Below are positions 24,613 through 36,385 of a stretch of DNA of 64,000 nt, in pieces. Source of the DNA: Rugalucina vietnamica (lineage: Eukaryota; Mollusca; Bivalvia; Lucinida; Lucinidae); NCBI GenBank assembly GCA_964017185.1, contig OZ024869.1:1014501-1078500 (forward strand), written 5' to 3'. The position numbers and the translations under genes are program-made. The notes under the pieces were generated by a model, which was given only the letters and a program-made list of their open reading frames with translations, was not told the DNA's origin and made no database searches. Numbering within the stretch: position 1 is the stretch's first letter; the number at the start of each line of letters is the position of its first letter.

Positions 24613-24678
24613 GATAAAAGAAAACCGACTGTCTGTTGTTGTTTTACGAAGCGTGTCACCATTCTAGTCATACATGAT
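24613..24678 (+). repeat. Array-flanking direct repeat, right copy 2
   Basis: GATAAAAGAAAACCGACTGT ... GCGTGTCACCATTCTAGTCA. It lies about 332 bp after the previous copy, suggesting the remains of an older tandem repeat of about 330 bp inside the element. Confidence 0.55.
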
Positions 24679-25495
24679 ATTCTTAAAAAGGTACAAGTAG
24701 GCAAAGATCAGGAAAAGGCGCAATCAGAAAAAGATTCCCACTCCAAAAACCGAGGTGGGAAAAAACCAAACTAACAATCAGGTACTTATACCATGAAACA
24801 TATCGTAAGCCGAATGAGCAGCTATTTTCCCAACGAAATCTCATATTTGAATTATTAAATTCCATTACGTTTCGAACTTAAATTCTTATCTGGAATAAAA
24901 TTATAAAATGTGCACAACAAACAAACAATATAATGAAACAAAAAAGAAAGAGAAGTACGTATATATAAGAAAAATCACAAATAAATACTTACGCATGTAA
25001 AATGCGAACATCGACATGTAAGTAAATGAATGACGAAGAAAATCGAAGTTTGAAATCATAAACTATCATATTTAAGCCTACGAAAAAAATGTAGAGAACT
25101 GTACCGATTTAATTTCCATAAATATATACATGTATACTTTTAGCTATTGTTTATTTATAATCATATTGTTTATTTATAATCATCTGAGTGTGTTTTGCTG
25201 AACGTAAACGAACTTGCTTACTTTAAATCCTCGACTCGGCATTGAAAATCATTTTAGATCGTCGTCGAACTTAGCAGTAAGGAAATAAAATATAAACCAA
25301 AACTGAAATAAGTGAATAACAGCTTTAAAAAAGCAGGCCAATTATTGAAAAAAGCATTGGTGAGAAAAGAACGTTGCAATATAAGTGAAATATGCGCTAA
25401 TTTATTGCGCTCCGGAAAATAAATAAATTAAATTAAATGCTCTAAAAGCCGGCAATGTCATTATGTGAATGTAAACGGAGGTCATGTTAATCGCC

Positions 25496-25886
25496 CCGCC
25501 CTGTATATGACTCAGGATTATTGATTGGGTAACGTTTTTTCGATCGCTATATCATTGGTTGTCCGATTTAACGGCCCTACCTCTAAAGCGTGATTATTGG
25601 TTATTGATAAATCGTTTCCCTTATTGATTGGTAAACGTTTTAAACGATCGATTTGTCATTGGCTGAACAATAAAACGATTATTCCGATTAGTTTTACAAT
25701 CGTTTTTAGCGAAACGCTTATAGACAGTTATCATTGGCTAAACGATAAGAGCGTTTTTAAACAGGTCAAACGCGTTTTAAATAAACCGTTATTTGGCGTT
25801 TTCGTTTGGTTTACGGCCCGTTTATGCTTGGTTTTCGTTTCGTTTGTATTTCGTTTTCGTTGACAAAAAATACGCCGCTGTAACTG
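25496..25886 (-). repeat. Right terminal inverted repeat with iterated subterminal motif
   Basis: On the minus strand it begins CAGTTACAGCGGCGTA, then a T-run and GTC, matching the left end with few differences. It continues into ACGAAACGAAAA-rich sequence and iterated AACG...AGCCAATGA/CCAATCA units. On the plus strand these appear as CATTGGCTGAAC, CATTGGCTAAAC, TTGATTGGTAAAC and ATTGATTGGGTAACG. Confidence 0.7.
25515..25745 (-). promoter_or_regulatory. Cluster of CCAAT-type motifs in the right TIR
   Basis: About six CCAAT strings on the minus strand (plus-strand ATTGG near 25524, 25554, 25597, 25627, 25658 and 25734) mirror the left cluster. They point inward toward the satellite. They may act as transposase-binding repeats or as NF-Y-like sites; sequence alone cannot separate these. 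Confidence 0.4.
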
Positions 25887-26183
25887 TATACTGAGCACAG
25901 GATGCGAAGGTACACTGTCCCCATGATAAACACGAGTGTCGCTTTTTTGCATCGGTTTAGACTTCTGGGCAGATTACTTTCCAAAAATCGGACCGATTTG
26001 CTTATTTTTTCACCATTTGTACGGTGGATCTCCGGTATGTAAACGTTAACTAGAAGGTAGCGATCCAACCAAGATGATGTACCTTTGAAAATTGATACAT
26101 GCTTAATGGGCAGTGCAGTGTCAGAAAGACCGAAGCGTAGAAAGACCACTGTTTGTAAAGAGTTTGAGAGAATTTATTTACAG

Positions 26184-26352
26184 CTAGTTGCACTGACTCG
26201 TTCTGCAGATTTCAGGGAGATCAGAGGTGGTAGCCAGCACACACTCTTCTTGAGTAGACGGGAAAGTAAAGAAAAGCACGAGGAGGGAGTTGTCTTTGTC
26301 TGTCGGAAAGCTGTCAGGAGTGACCAAAGAAATCTTGACATTGAGTCACAAG
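26184..26352 (+). CDS. Candidate orphan exon, no family recognised
   Basis: A plus-strand open frame runs from about 26085 to 26576. Within it, 26184-26352 is bounded by a reasonable acceptor (GAATTTATTTACAG) and a possible donor (CAAG|GTGAAC). It encodes a hydrophilic stretch beginning LVALTRSADFREIRGGSQHT and ending near RSDQRNLDIESQ. No domain, signal peptide or membrane segment is visible. The remainder of the open frame, after about 26398, lies in a MITE-like palindrome and is certainly not conserved protein. The opposite strand is also open over part of this region, which weakens the coding case. It sits just outside the right end of the large TIR element. Treat as a weak candidate for a terminal or captured exon. 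Confidence 0.2.
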
Positions 26353-26397
26353 GTGAACCAAGTTCTCTGCAGACAAACTTCACCAGAAAATATAATT

Positions 26398-26645
26398 TGA
26401 GCCTGTGCGTGAGAAAACCAACAATTTGCATGGGCGAAAACAAAGACGCAGATCAGCTTCGCGGTAACCGCGAAGCTGATCAGCGTCTTTGTTTTCGCTA
26501 CACGGATAGTACACGGATAGTACATTTTCTCCTCTACTTATACCCAAACTTTCAAGATTCTGGGTTTCTTCTGTGACTGTACAGGCTGGTTTGTGTTGGA
26601 CCTGGTCGGAAACCCAAATTGTTGGTTTTCTCATGCACAAGCTCA
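26398..26645. mobile_element. MITE-like palindromic element, copy 2 (about 248 bp)
   Basis: The terminal inverted repeats are about 31 bp: TGAGCCTGTGCGTGAG plus AAAACCAACAATTTG at the left, and the inverse (with about 2 differences) ending at 26645. The central hairpin has arms of about 32 bp with one mismatch, meeting at CGCGGTAACCGCG. A 13-bp segment (ACACGGATAGTAC) is tandemly duplicated just after the hairpin. It is the same family as 3239-3448. Non-coding; protein-like translations of the hairpin (for example ENKDADQLRGN) are incidental. Confidence 0.85.
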
Positions 26646-26741
26646 TTTAAGATTCTGATAAGAGTCAGAAATAATCCTCAACGAGTTGCATCTAACTTGG
26701 TGCAACCGATCACATTAATACGGACCTTAAAACACTGGACA

Positions 26742-26769
26742 GTTTTTTTTTTTTTTTTTTTTTTTTTTT
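26742..26769 (+). repeat. Poly-T tract (about 28 nt)
   Basis: An uninterrupted T-run. It might be the reversed poly-A tail of a retroposed fragment, but no body adjoins it on either side that I can recognise. Confidence 0.8.
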
Positions 26770-26785
26770 CAAAAGGGCGCCGAAA

Positions 26786-26935
26786 AGTTAGCAGCATGGC
26801 AGAATGAATTTTGTAAAGTTAGCAGCATGGCAGCATGGCAGAATGAATTCGGTAAAGTTAGCAGCTTGGCAACATGGCAGGACGAAATTAGTAAGTAAGC
26901 AGCATGGCAGTATGGCCGAATGAAATATCATTTAA
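26786..26935 (+). repeat. Short imperfect minisatellite (AGCAGCATGGCAGAATGAA)
   Basis: Four imperfect units of about 35-45 bp, with core GTTAGCAGCATGGCAGAATG. The AGCAGCATGG word also occurs in the 174-bp satellite that begins shortly after, so this may be a degraded satellite fragment. Confidence 0.65.
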
Positions 26936-27017
26936 CCAGTGTGGTCGTACAAAAGACAAAAACGTACCATTAAAATAACTAAAATGCTCACAAATTAAAA
27001 AAAATATATCTAATTAG

Positions 27018-30000
27018 CAAAATTCGTCCTCTTCGCAGGATGAATATCCGGAAAGATGGGATATCTGGAGAATCTTTCAATGTAGGAAAACGGTTTATAT
27101 CTCTAAATACATGCGCTGGTAGGGCTAACTGTCGAGTAGTATAGCAGTATGGATATTAAAAGTCTTGGCGGAACGGTATCGGCAAAAGGCAAATTTCGTC
27201 CTGCTAGCAGCATGAAAATGACCAGCAGCATGGGATTTCTGGAGAACCGTCCAATGTAGGAAAACGGTTTATATCTCTAAATACATGCGCTGGTAGGGCT
27301 AACTGTCGAGTAGTATAGCAGTATGGATTTTCAAAGTCTTGGCGGAACGGTGTCGGCAAAAGGCAAATTTCATCCTGCTAGCAGCACGAAAATGACCAGC
27401 AGCATGGGATTTCTGGAGAACCGTTCAATGTAGGAAAACGCTTTATATCTCTAAATGCATGCGCTGGTAGGGCTAAATGTCGAGTAGTATAGCAGTATGG
27501 ATTTTCATCGTCTTGGCGGAATGGTATCGGCAAAAGTCAAATTTCGTCCTGCTAGCAGCATGAAAATGACCAGCAGCATGGGATTTCTGGAGAAACGTCC
27601 AATGTAGGAAAACGGTTTATATCTCTAAATACATGCGCTGGTAGGGCTAACTGTCGAGTAGTATAGCAGTATGGATTTTCAAAGTCTTGGCGGAACGGTG
27701 TCGGCAAAAGGCAAATTTCATCCTGCTAGCAGCACGAAAATGACCAGCAGCATGGGATTTCTGGAGAACCGTCCAATGTAGGAAAACGCTTTATATCTCT
27801 AAATGCATGCGCTGGTAGGGCTAACTGTCGAGTAGTATAGCAGTATGGATTTTCAAAGTCTTGGCGGAACGGTGTCGGCAAAAGGCAAATTTCATCCTGC
27901 TAGCAGCACGAAAATGACCAGCAGCATGGGATTTCTGGAGAACCGTTCAATGTAGGAAAACCCTTTATATCTCTAAATGCATGCGCTGGTAGGGCTAACT
28001 GTCGAGTAGTATAGCAGTATGGATTTTCATCGTCTTGGCGGAACGGTATCGGCAAAAGGCAAATTTCGTCCTGCTAGCAGCACGAAAATGACCAGCAGCA
28101 TGGGATTTCTGGAGAACCGTCCAATGTAGGAAAACGGTTTATATCTCTAAATACATGCGCTGGTAGGGCTAACTGTCGAGTAGTATAGCAGTATGGATTT
28201 TCAAAGTCTTGGCGGAACGGTGTCGGTAAAAGGCAAATTTCATCCTGCTAGCAGCACGAAAATGACCAGCAGCATGGGATTTCTGGAGAACCGTTCAATG
28301 TAGGAAAACGCTTTATATCTCTAACTGCATGCGCTGGTAGGGCTAACTGTCGAGTAGTATAGCAGTATTGATTTTCAAAGTCTTGGCGGAACGGTATCGG
28401 CAAAAGGCAAATTTCGTCCTGCTAGCAGCATGAAAATGACCAGCAGCATGGGACTTCAGGAGAACCGTTCAATGTAGGAAAACGCTTTATATCTCTAAAT
28501 GTATGCGCTGGTAGGGCTAACTGTCGAGTAGTATAGCAGTATGGATTTTCATCTTCTTGGCAGAACGGTATCGGCAAAAGTCAAATTTCGTCCTGCTAGC
28601 AGCATGAAAATGACCAGCAGCATGGGATTTCTGGAGAACCGTCCAATGTAGGAAAACGGTTTATATCTCTAAATACATGCGCTGGTAGGGCTAACTGTCG
28701 AGTAGTATAGCAGTATGGATTTTCAAAGTCTTGGCGGAACGGTGTCGGCAAAATGCAAATTTCGTCCTGCTAGCAGCACGAAAATGACCAGCAGCATGGG
28801 ATTTCTGGAGAACCGTTCAATGTAGGAAAACGCTTTATATCTCTAAATGCATGCGCTGGTAGGGCTAACTGTCGAGTAGTATAGCAGTATGGATTTTCAT
28901 CGTCTTGGCGGAACGGTATCGGCAAAAGTCAAATTTCGTCCTGCTAGCAGCATGAAAATGACCAGCAGCATGGGATTTTAGGAGAAACGTCCAATGTAGG
29001 AAAACGGTTTATATATCTAAATACATGCGCTGGTAGGGCTAACTGTCGAGTAGTATAGCAGTATGGATTTTCATCGTCTTGGCGGAACTGTGTCGGCAAA
29101 AGGCAAATTTCGTCCTGCTAGCAGCACGAAAATGACCAGCAGCATGGGAAATCTGGAGAACCGTTCAATGTAGGAAAACGCTTTATATCTCTAAATGCAT
29201 GCGCTGGTAGGGCTAACTGTCGAGTAGTATAGCAGTATGGATTTTCATCGTCTTGGCGGAACGGTATCGGCAAAAGACAAATTTCGTCCTGCTAACAGCA
29301 TGAAAATGACCAGCAGCGTGGGATTTCTGGAGAACCGTCCAATGTAGGAAAACGCTTTATATCTCTAAATAAATGCGCTGGTAGGGCTAACTGTCGAGTA
29401 GTATAGCAATATGGATTTTCAAAGTCTTGGCGGAACGGTGTCGGCAAAAGGCAAATTTCATCCTGCTAGCAGCACGAAAATGACCAGCAGCATGGGATTT
29501 CTGGAGAACCGTTCAATGTAGGAAAACGCTTTATATCTCTAAATGCATGCGCTGGTAGGGCTAACTGTCGAGTAGTATAGCAGTATGGATTTTCAAAGTC
29601 TTGGCGGAACGGTGTCGGCAAAAGGCAAATTTCATCCTGCTAGCAGCACGAAAATGACCAGCAGCATGGGATTTCTGGAGAACCGTTCAATGTAGGAAAA
29701 CGCTTTATATCTCTAAATGCATGCGCTGGTAGGGCTAACTGTCGAGTAGTATAGCAGTATGGATTTTCATCGTCTTGGTGGAACGGTATCGGCAAAAGGC
29801 AAATTTCGTCCTGCTAGCAGCATGAAAATGACCAGCAGCATGGGATTTCTGGAGAACCGTCCAACGTAGGAAAACGGTTTATATCTCTAAATGTATGCGC
29901 TGGTAGGGCTAACTGTCGAGTAGTAGAGCAGTATGGATTTTCATCTTCTTGGCGGAACGGTATCGGCAAAAGTCAAATTTCGTCCTGCTAGCAGCATGAA

Positions 30001-33000
30001 AATGTCCAGCAGCATGGGATTTCTGGAGAACCGTCCAATGTAGGAAAACGGTTTATATCTCTAAATACATGCGCTGGTAGGGCTAACTGTCGAGTAGTAT
30101 AGCAGTATGGATTTTCAAAGTCTTGGCGGAACGGTGTCGGCAAAATGCAAATTTCGTCCTGCTAGCAGCACGAAAATGACCAGCAGCATGGGATTTCTGG
30201 AGAACCGTTCAATGTAGGAAAACGCTTTATATCTCTAAATGCATGCGCTGGTAGGGCTAACTGTCGAGTAGTATAGCAGTATGGATTTTCATCGTCTTGG
30301 CGGAACGGTATCGGCAAAAGTCAAATTTCGTCCTGCTAGCAGCATGAAAATGACCAGCAGCATGGGATTTTAGGAGAAACGTCCAATGTAGGAAAACGGT
30401 TTATATATCTAAATACATGCGCTTGTAGGGCTAACTGTCGAGTAGTACAGCAGTATGGATTTTCATCGTCTTGGCGGAACTGTGTCGGCAAAAGGCAAAT
30501 TTCGTCCTGCTAGCAGCACGAAAATGACCAGCAGCATGGGATTTCTGGAGAACCGTTCAATGTAGGAAAACGCTTTATATCTCTAAATGCATGCGCTGGT
30601 AGGGCTAACTGTCGAGTAGTATAGCAGTATGGATTTTCAAAGTCTTGGCGGAACGGTGTCGGCAAAAGGCAAGTTTCATCCTGCTGGCAGCACAAAAATG
30701 ACCAGCAGCATGGGATTTCTGGAGAACCGTTCAATGTAGGAAAACGCTTTATATCTCTAAATGCATGCGTTGGTAGGGCTAACTGTTGAGTAGTATAGCA
30801 GTATGGATTTTCATCGTCTTGGCGGAACGGTATCGGCAAAAGGCAAATTTCGTCCTGCTAGCAGCATGAAAATGACCAGCAGCATGGGATTTCTGGAGAA
30901 ACGTCCAATGTAGGAAAACGGTTTATATCTCTAAATGCATGCGCTGGTAGGGCTAACTGTCGAGTAGTATAGCAGTATGGATTTTCAAAGTCTTGGCGGA
31001 ACGGTGTCGGCAAAAGGCAAATTTCATCCTGCTAGCAGTACGAAAATGACCAGCAGCATGGGATTTCTGGAGAACCGTTCAATGTAGGAAAACGCTTTAT
31101 ATCTCTAAATGCATGCGCTGGTAGGGCTAACTGTCGAGTAGTATAGCAGTATGGATTTTCATCGTCTTGGCGGAACGGTGTCGGCAAAAGGCAAATTTCA
31201 TCCTCCTAGCAGCACGAAAATGACCAGCAGCATGGGATTTCTGGAGAACCGTTCAATGTAGGAAAACGCTTTATATCTCTAAATGCATGCGCTGGTAGGG
31301 CTAACTGTCGAGTAGTATAGCAGTATGGATTTTCATCGTCTTGGCGGAACGGTGTCGGCAAAAGGCAAATTTCGTCCTGCTAGCAGCATGAAAATGACCA
31401 GCAGCATGGGATTTCTGGAGAACCGTTCAATGTAGGAAAACGGTTTATATCTCTAAATGCATGCGCTGGTAGGGCTAACTGTCGAGTAGTATAGCAGTAT
31501 GGATTTTCATCGTCTTTGCGGAACGGTATCGGCAAAAGGCAAATTTCGTCCTGCTAGCAGCATGAAAATGACCAGCAGCATGGGATTTCTGGAGAACCGT
31601 TCAATGTAGGAAAACGCTTTATATCTCTAAATACATGCGCTGGTTGGGCTAACTGTCGAGTAGTATAGCAGTATGGATTTTCAAAGTCTTGGCGGAACGG
31701 TGTCGGCAAAAGGCAAATTTCATCCTGCTAGCAGCACGAAAATGACCAGCAGCATGGGATTTCTGGAGAACCGTTCAATGTAGGAAAACGCTTTATATCT
31801 CTAAATACATGCACTGGTAGGGCTAACTGTCGAGTAGTATAGCAGTATGGATTCTCATAGTCTTGGCGGAACGGTATCGGCAAAAGTCAAATTTCGTCCT
31901 GCTAGCAGCATGAAAATGACCAGCAGCATGGGATTTCTGGAGAACCGTCTAATGTAGGAAAACGGTTTATATCTCGAAATACATGCGCTGGTAGGGCTAA
32001 CTGTCGAGTAATATAGCAGTATGAATTTTCAAAGTCTTGGCATAACGGTGTCGGCAAAAGGCAAATTTCATCCTGCTAGCAGCACGAAAATGGCCAGTAG
32101 CATGGGATTTCTGGAGAACCGTTCAATGTAGGAAAACGGTTTATATCTCTAAATACATGCGCTGGTAGGGCTAACTGTCGAGTAGTATAGCAGTATGGAT
32201 TTTCAAAGTCTTGGCGGAACGGTATCGGCAAAAGGCAAATTTCGTCCTGCTAGCAGCATGAAAATGACCAGCAGCATGGGATTTCTGGAGAACCGTCCAA
32301 TGTAGGAAAACGGTTTATATCTCTAAATACATGCGCTGGTAGGGCTAACTGTCGAGTAGTATAGCAGTATGGATTTTCAAAGTCTTGGCGGAACGGTGTC
32401 GGTAAAAGGCAAATTTCATCCTGCTAGCAGCACGAAAATGACCAGCAGCATGGGATTTCTGGAGAACCGTTCAATGTAGGAAAACCCTTTATATCTCTAA
32501 ATGCATGCGCTGGTAGGGCTAACTGTCGAGTAGTATAGCAGTATGGATTTTCATCGTCTTGGCGGAACGGTATCGGCAAAAGGCAAATTTCGTCCTGCTA
32601 GCAGCATGAAAATGACCAGCAGCATGGGATTTCTGGAGAACCGTCCAATGTAGGAAAACGCTTTATATCTCTAAATACATGCGCTGGTAGGGCTAACTGT
32701 CGAGTAGTATAGCAGTATGGATTTTCAAAGTCTTGGCGGAACGGTGTCGGCAAAAGGCAAATTTCATCCTGCTAGCAGCACGAAAATGATCAGCAGCATG
32801 GGATTTCTGGAGAGCCGTTCAATGTAGGAAAACGCTTTATATCTCTAAATACATGCGCTGGTAGGGCTAACTGTCGAGTAGTATAGCAGTATGGATTTTC
32901 AAAGTCTTGGCGGAACGGTATCGGCAAAAGGCGAATTTCGTCCTGCTAGCAGCATGAAAATGACCAGCAGCATGGGATTTCTGGAGAACCGTTCAATGTA

Positions 33001-36000
33001 GGAAAACGCTTTATATCTCTAAATGCATGCGCTGGTAGGGCTAACTGTCGAGTAGTATAGCAGTATTGATTTTCATCGTCTTGGCGGAACGGTATCGGCA
33101 AAAGGCAAATTTCGTCCTGCTAGCAGCATGAAAATGACCAGCAGCATGGGATTTCTGGAGAACCGTTCAATGTAGGAAAACGCTTTATATCTCTAAATAC
33201 ATGCGCTGGTAGGGCTAACTGTCGAGTAGTATAGCAGTATGGATTTTCAAAGTCGGCGGAACGGTGTCGGCAAAAGGCAAATTTCATCCTGCTAGCAGCA
33301 CGAAAATGACCAGCAGCATGGGATTTCTGGAGAACTGTTCAATGTAGGAAAACGCTTTATATCTCTAAATGCATGCGCTGGTAGGACTAACTGTCGAGTA
33401 GTATAGCAGTATGGATTTTCATAGTCTTGGCGGAACGGTATCGGCAAAAGGCAAATTTCGTCCTGCTAGCAGCATGAAAATGACCAGCAGCATGGGATTT
33501 CTGGAGAACCGTCCAATGTAGGAAAACGCTTTATATCTCTAAATACATGCGCTGGTAGGGCTAACTGTCGAGTAGTATAGCAGTATGGATTTTCAAAGTC
33601 TTGGCGGAACGGTATCGGCAAAAGGCAAATTTCGTCCTGCTAGCAGCATGAAAATGACCAGCAGCATGGGATTTCTGGAGAACCGTTCAATGTAGGAAAA
33701 CGCTTTATATCTCTAAATGCATGCGCTGGTAGGGCTAACTGTCGAGTAGTATAGCAGTATGGATTTTCATCGTCTTGGCGGAACGGTATCGGCAAAAGGT
33801 AAATTTCGTCCTGCTAGCAGCATGAAAATGACCAGCAGCATGGGATTTCTGGAGAACCGTTCAATGTAGGAAAACGCTTTATATCTCTAAATACATGCGC
33901 TGGTAGGGCTAACTGTCGAGTAGTATAGCAGTATGGATTTTCAAAGTCTTGGCGGAACGGTGTCGGCAAAAGGCAAATTTCATCCTGCTAGCAGCACGAA
34001 AATGACCAGCAGCATGGGATTTCTGGAGAACTGTTCAATGTAGGAAAACGCTTTATATCTCTAAATGCATGCGCTGGTAGGACTAACTGTCGAGTAGTAT
34101 AGCAGTATGGATTTTCATAGTCTTGGCGGAACGGTATCGGCAAAAGTCAAATTTCGTCCAGCTAGCAGCATGAAAATGACCAGCAGCATGGGATTTCTGG
34201 AGAACCGTCCAATGTAGGAAAACGCTTTATATCTCTAAATACATGCGCTGGTAGGGCTAACTGTCGAGTAGTATAGCAGTATGGATTTTCAAAGTCTTGG
34301 CGGAACGGTATCGGCAAAAGGCAAATTTCGTCCTGCTAGCAGCATGAAAATGACCAGCAGCATGGGATTTCTGGAGAACCGTCCAATGTAGGAAAACGGT
34401 TTATATCTCTAAATACATGCGCTGGTAGGGCTAACTGTCGAGTAGTATAGCAGTATGGATTTTCAAAGTCTTGGCGGAACGGTGTCGGCAAAAGGCAAAT
34501 TTCATCCTGCTAGCAGCACGAAAATGACCAGCAGCATGGGATTTCTAGAGAACCGTTCAATGTAGGAAAACGCTTTATATCTCTAAATGCATGCGCTGGT
34601 AGGACTAACTGTCGAGTAGTATAGCAGTATGGATTTTCATCGTCTTGGCGGAACGGTATCGGCAAAAGGCAAATTTCGTCCTGCTAGCAGCATGAAAATG
34701 ACCAGCAGCATGGGATTTCTGGAGAACCGTTCAATGTAGGAAAACGCTTTATATCTCTAAATACATGCGCTGGTAGGGCTAACTGTCGAGTAGTATAGCA
34801 GTGTGGATTTTCAAAGTCTTGGCGGAACGGTGTCGGCAAAAGGCAAATTTCATCCTGCTAGCAGCACGAAAATGACCAGCAGCATGGGATTTCTGGAGAA
34901 CCGTTCAATGTAGGAAAACGCTTTATATCTCTAAATGCATGCGCTGGTAGGGCTAACTGTCGAGTAGTATAGCAGTATGGATTTTCATCGTCTTGGCGGA
35001 ACGGTATCGGCAAAAGTCAAATTTCGTCCTGCTAGCAGCATGAAAATGACCAGCAGCATGGGATTTCTGGAGAACCGTCCAATGTAGGAAAACGGTTTAT
35101 ATCTCTAAATACATGCGCTGGTAGGGCTAACTGTCGAGTAGTATAGCAGTATGGATTTTCAAAGTCTTGGCGGAACGGTGTCGGCAAAAGGCAAATTTCA
35201 TCCTGCTAGCAGCACGAAAATGACCAGCAGCATGGGATTTCTGGAGAACCGTTCAATGTAGGAAAACGCTTTATATCTCTAAATGCATGCGCTGGTAGGG
35301 CTAACTGTCGAGTAGTATAGCAGTATGGATTTTCAAAGTCTTGGCGGAACGGTATCGGCAAAAGGCAAATTTCGTCCTGCTAGCAGCATGAAAATGACCA
35401 GCAGCATGGGATTTCTGGAGAACCGTTCAATGTAGGAAAACGCTTTATATCTCTAAATGCATGCGCTGGTAGGGCTAACTGTCGAGTAGTATAGCAGTAT
35501 GGATTTTCATCGTCTTGGCGGAACGGTATCGACAAAAGGCAAATTTCGTCCTGCTAGCAGCATGAAAATGACCAGCAGCATGGGATTTCTGGAGAACCGT
35601 CCAATGTAGGAAAACGCTTTATATCTCTAAATACATGCGCTGGTAGGGCTAACTGTCGAGTAGTATAGCAGTATGGATTTTCAAAGTCTTGGCGGAACGG
35701 TGTCGGCAAAAGGCAAATTTCATCCTGCTAGCAGCACGAAAATGACCAGCAGCATGGGATTTCTGGAGAACCGTTCAATGTAGGAAAACGCTTTATATCT
35801 CTAAATGCATGCGCTGGTAGGACAAACTGTCGAGTAGTATTGCAGTATGGATTTTCATAGTCTTGGCGGAACGGTATCGGCAAAAGTCAAATTTCGTCCT
35901 GCTAGCAGCAAGAAAATGACCAGCAGCATGGGATTTCTGGAGAACCGTCCAATGTAGCAAAACGCTTTATATATCTAAATACATGCGCTGGTAGGGCTAA

Positions 36001-36385
36001 CTGTCGAGTAGTATAGCAGTATGGATTTTCATCGTCTTGGCGGAACGGTATCGGCAAAAGGCAAATTTCGTCCTGCTAGCAGCATGAAAATGACCAGCAG
36101 CATGGGATTTCTGGAGAACCGTCCAATGTAGGAAAACGGTTTATATCTCTAAATACATGCGCTGGTAGGGCTAACTGTCGAGTAGTATAGCAGTATGGAT
36201 TTTCAAAGTCTTGGCGGAACGGTGTCGGCAAAAGGCAAATTTGATCCTGCTAGCAGCACGAAAATGACCAGCAGCATGGGATTTCTGGAGAACCGTTCAA
36301 TGTAGGAAAACGCTTTATATCTCTAAATGCATGCGCTGGTAGGGCTAACTGTCGAGTAGTATAGCAGTATGGATTTTCAAAGACT
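27018..36385 (-). repeat. 174-bp satellite, block 1 (about 54 monomers)
   Basis: The monomer contains GTCGAGTAGTATAGCAGTAT, a CTGCTAGCAG palindrome and CAGCAGCATGGGATTTCTGG. The period was measured at 174 bp over successive copies (for example the end of GGGATTTCT at 27240, 27414, 27588 and 27762). Two monomer types mostly alternate. Type A has CATCGTC / GGTATCGG / CGTCC / CAGCATG; type B has CAAAGTC / GGTGTCGG / CATCC / CAGCACG. The result is a 348-bp dimer, with occasional breaks such as B-B near 27680-27860. The first monomer is degenerate. Orientation is assigned relative to block 3. The length is close to a nucleosome repeat. Confidence 0.95.
28501..29892 (-). repeat. 1,392-bp (8-monomer) higher-order repeat unit within block 1
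   Basis: Rare variants recur exactly 1,392 bp apart: GTATGCGCTG (28501/29893), AAATGCAAAT (28751/30143), TGGGATTTTA (28971/30363) and GGCGGAACTG (29081/30473). This shows a duplicated block of eight monomers. A second, 696-bp lag is seen later in the block (AGAACTGTTC at 33331 and 34027; GTAGGACTAA at 33381 and 34077). Confidence 0.85.

Larger units (their letters stand above)
24266..25495. other. Right internal flank of the TIR element
   Basis: AT-rich, no gene recognised. It holds two further copies of the GATAAAAGAA.GCCGAC...GCGTGTCACC motif (about 24281-24340 and 24613-24678) and a weaker one near 24529 (ATAAAAGCCGACAA). The 60-codon minus-strand open frame near 24683-24865 has no recognisable features. 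Confidence 0.5.
4393..25886. mobile_element. Giant (21.5 kb) TIR element carrying a 1,005-bp satellite; non-autonomous DNA transposon candidate
   Basis: The left end reads CAGTAACAGCGTAG followed by a T-run and GTC. The reverse complement of the right end reads CAGTTACAGCGGCGTA followed by a T-run and GTC. Both outer borders are TA (4391-4392 and 25887-25888), as expected of a 2-bp TA target-site duplication. Inside the ends, both sides continue with purine/pyrimidine-biased GTTTCGTTTCG tracts and then iterated AACG.TT..AGCCAATCA-like units, in mirror orientation, for about 400-480 bp. Between the ends lie the 1,005-bp array and two short flanks. CAGT ends and a TA duplication suit the IS630/Tc1/mariner superfamily, but that is inference. 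No transposase or other enzyme is encoded, so mobilisation would have to be in trans. The length is far beyond ordinary MITEs, and most of it is tandem array that probably expanded after insertion. Confidence 0.65.

Noticed and set aside
4393-25886. Polinton or other virus-like identity for the large TIR element
   Set aside because: No capsid, polymerase, integrase or protease frames are present, the interior is satellite, and the border is a 2-bp TA rather than the longer duplication of that group.
30510-30839. Open frames of about 109 codons in the 174-bp satellite (also near 43628, 49212 and 54966)
   Set aside because: The period is 58 codons, so one frame with a single stop per unit looks open whenever one copy loses the TAG. 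With six frames and few stops expected per unit, this is not evidence of protein coding.
27018-36385. CRISPR-like regular repeats
   Set aside because: There are no unique spacers of constant size; the whole 174-bp unit is repeated, in eukaryotic context.
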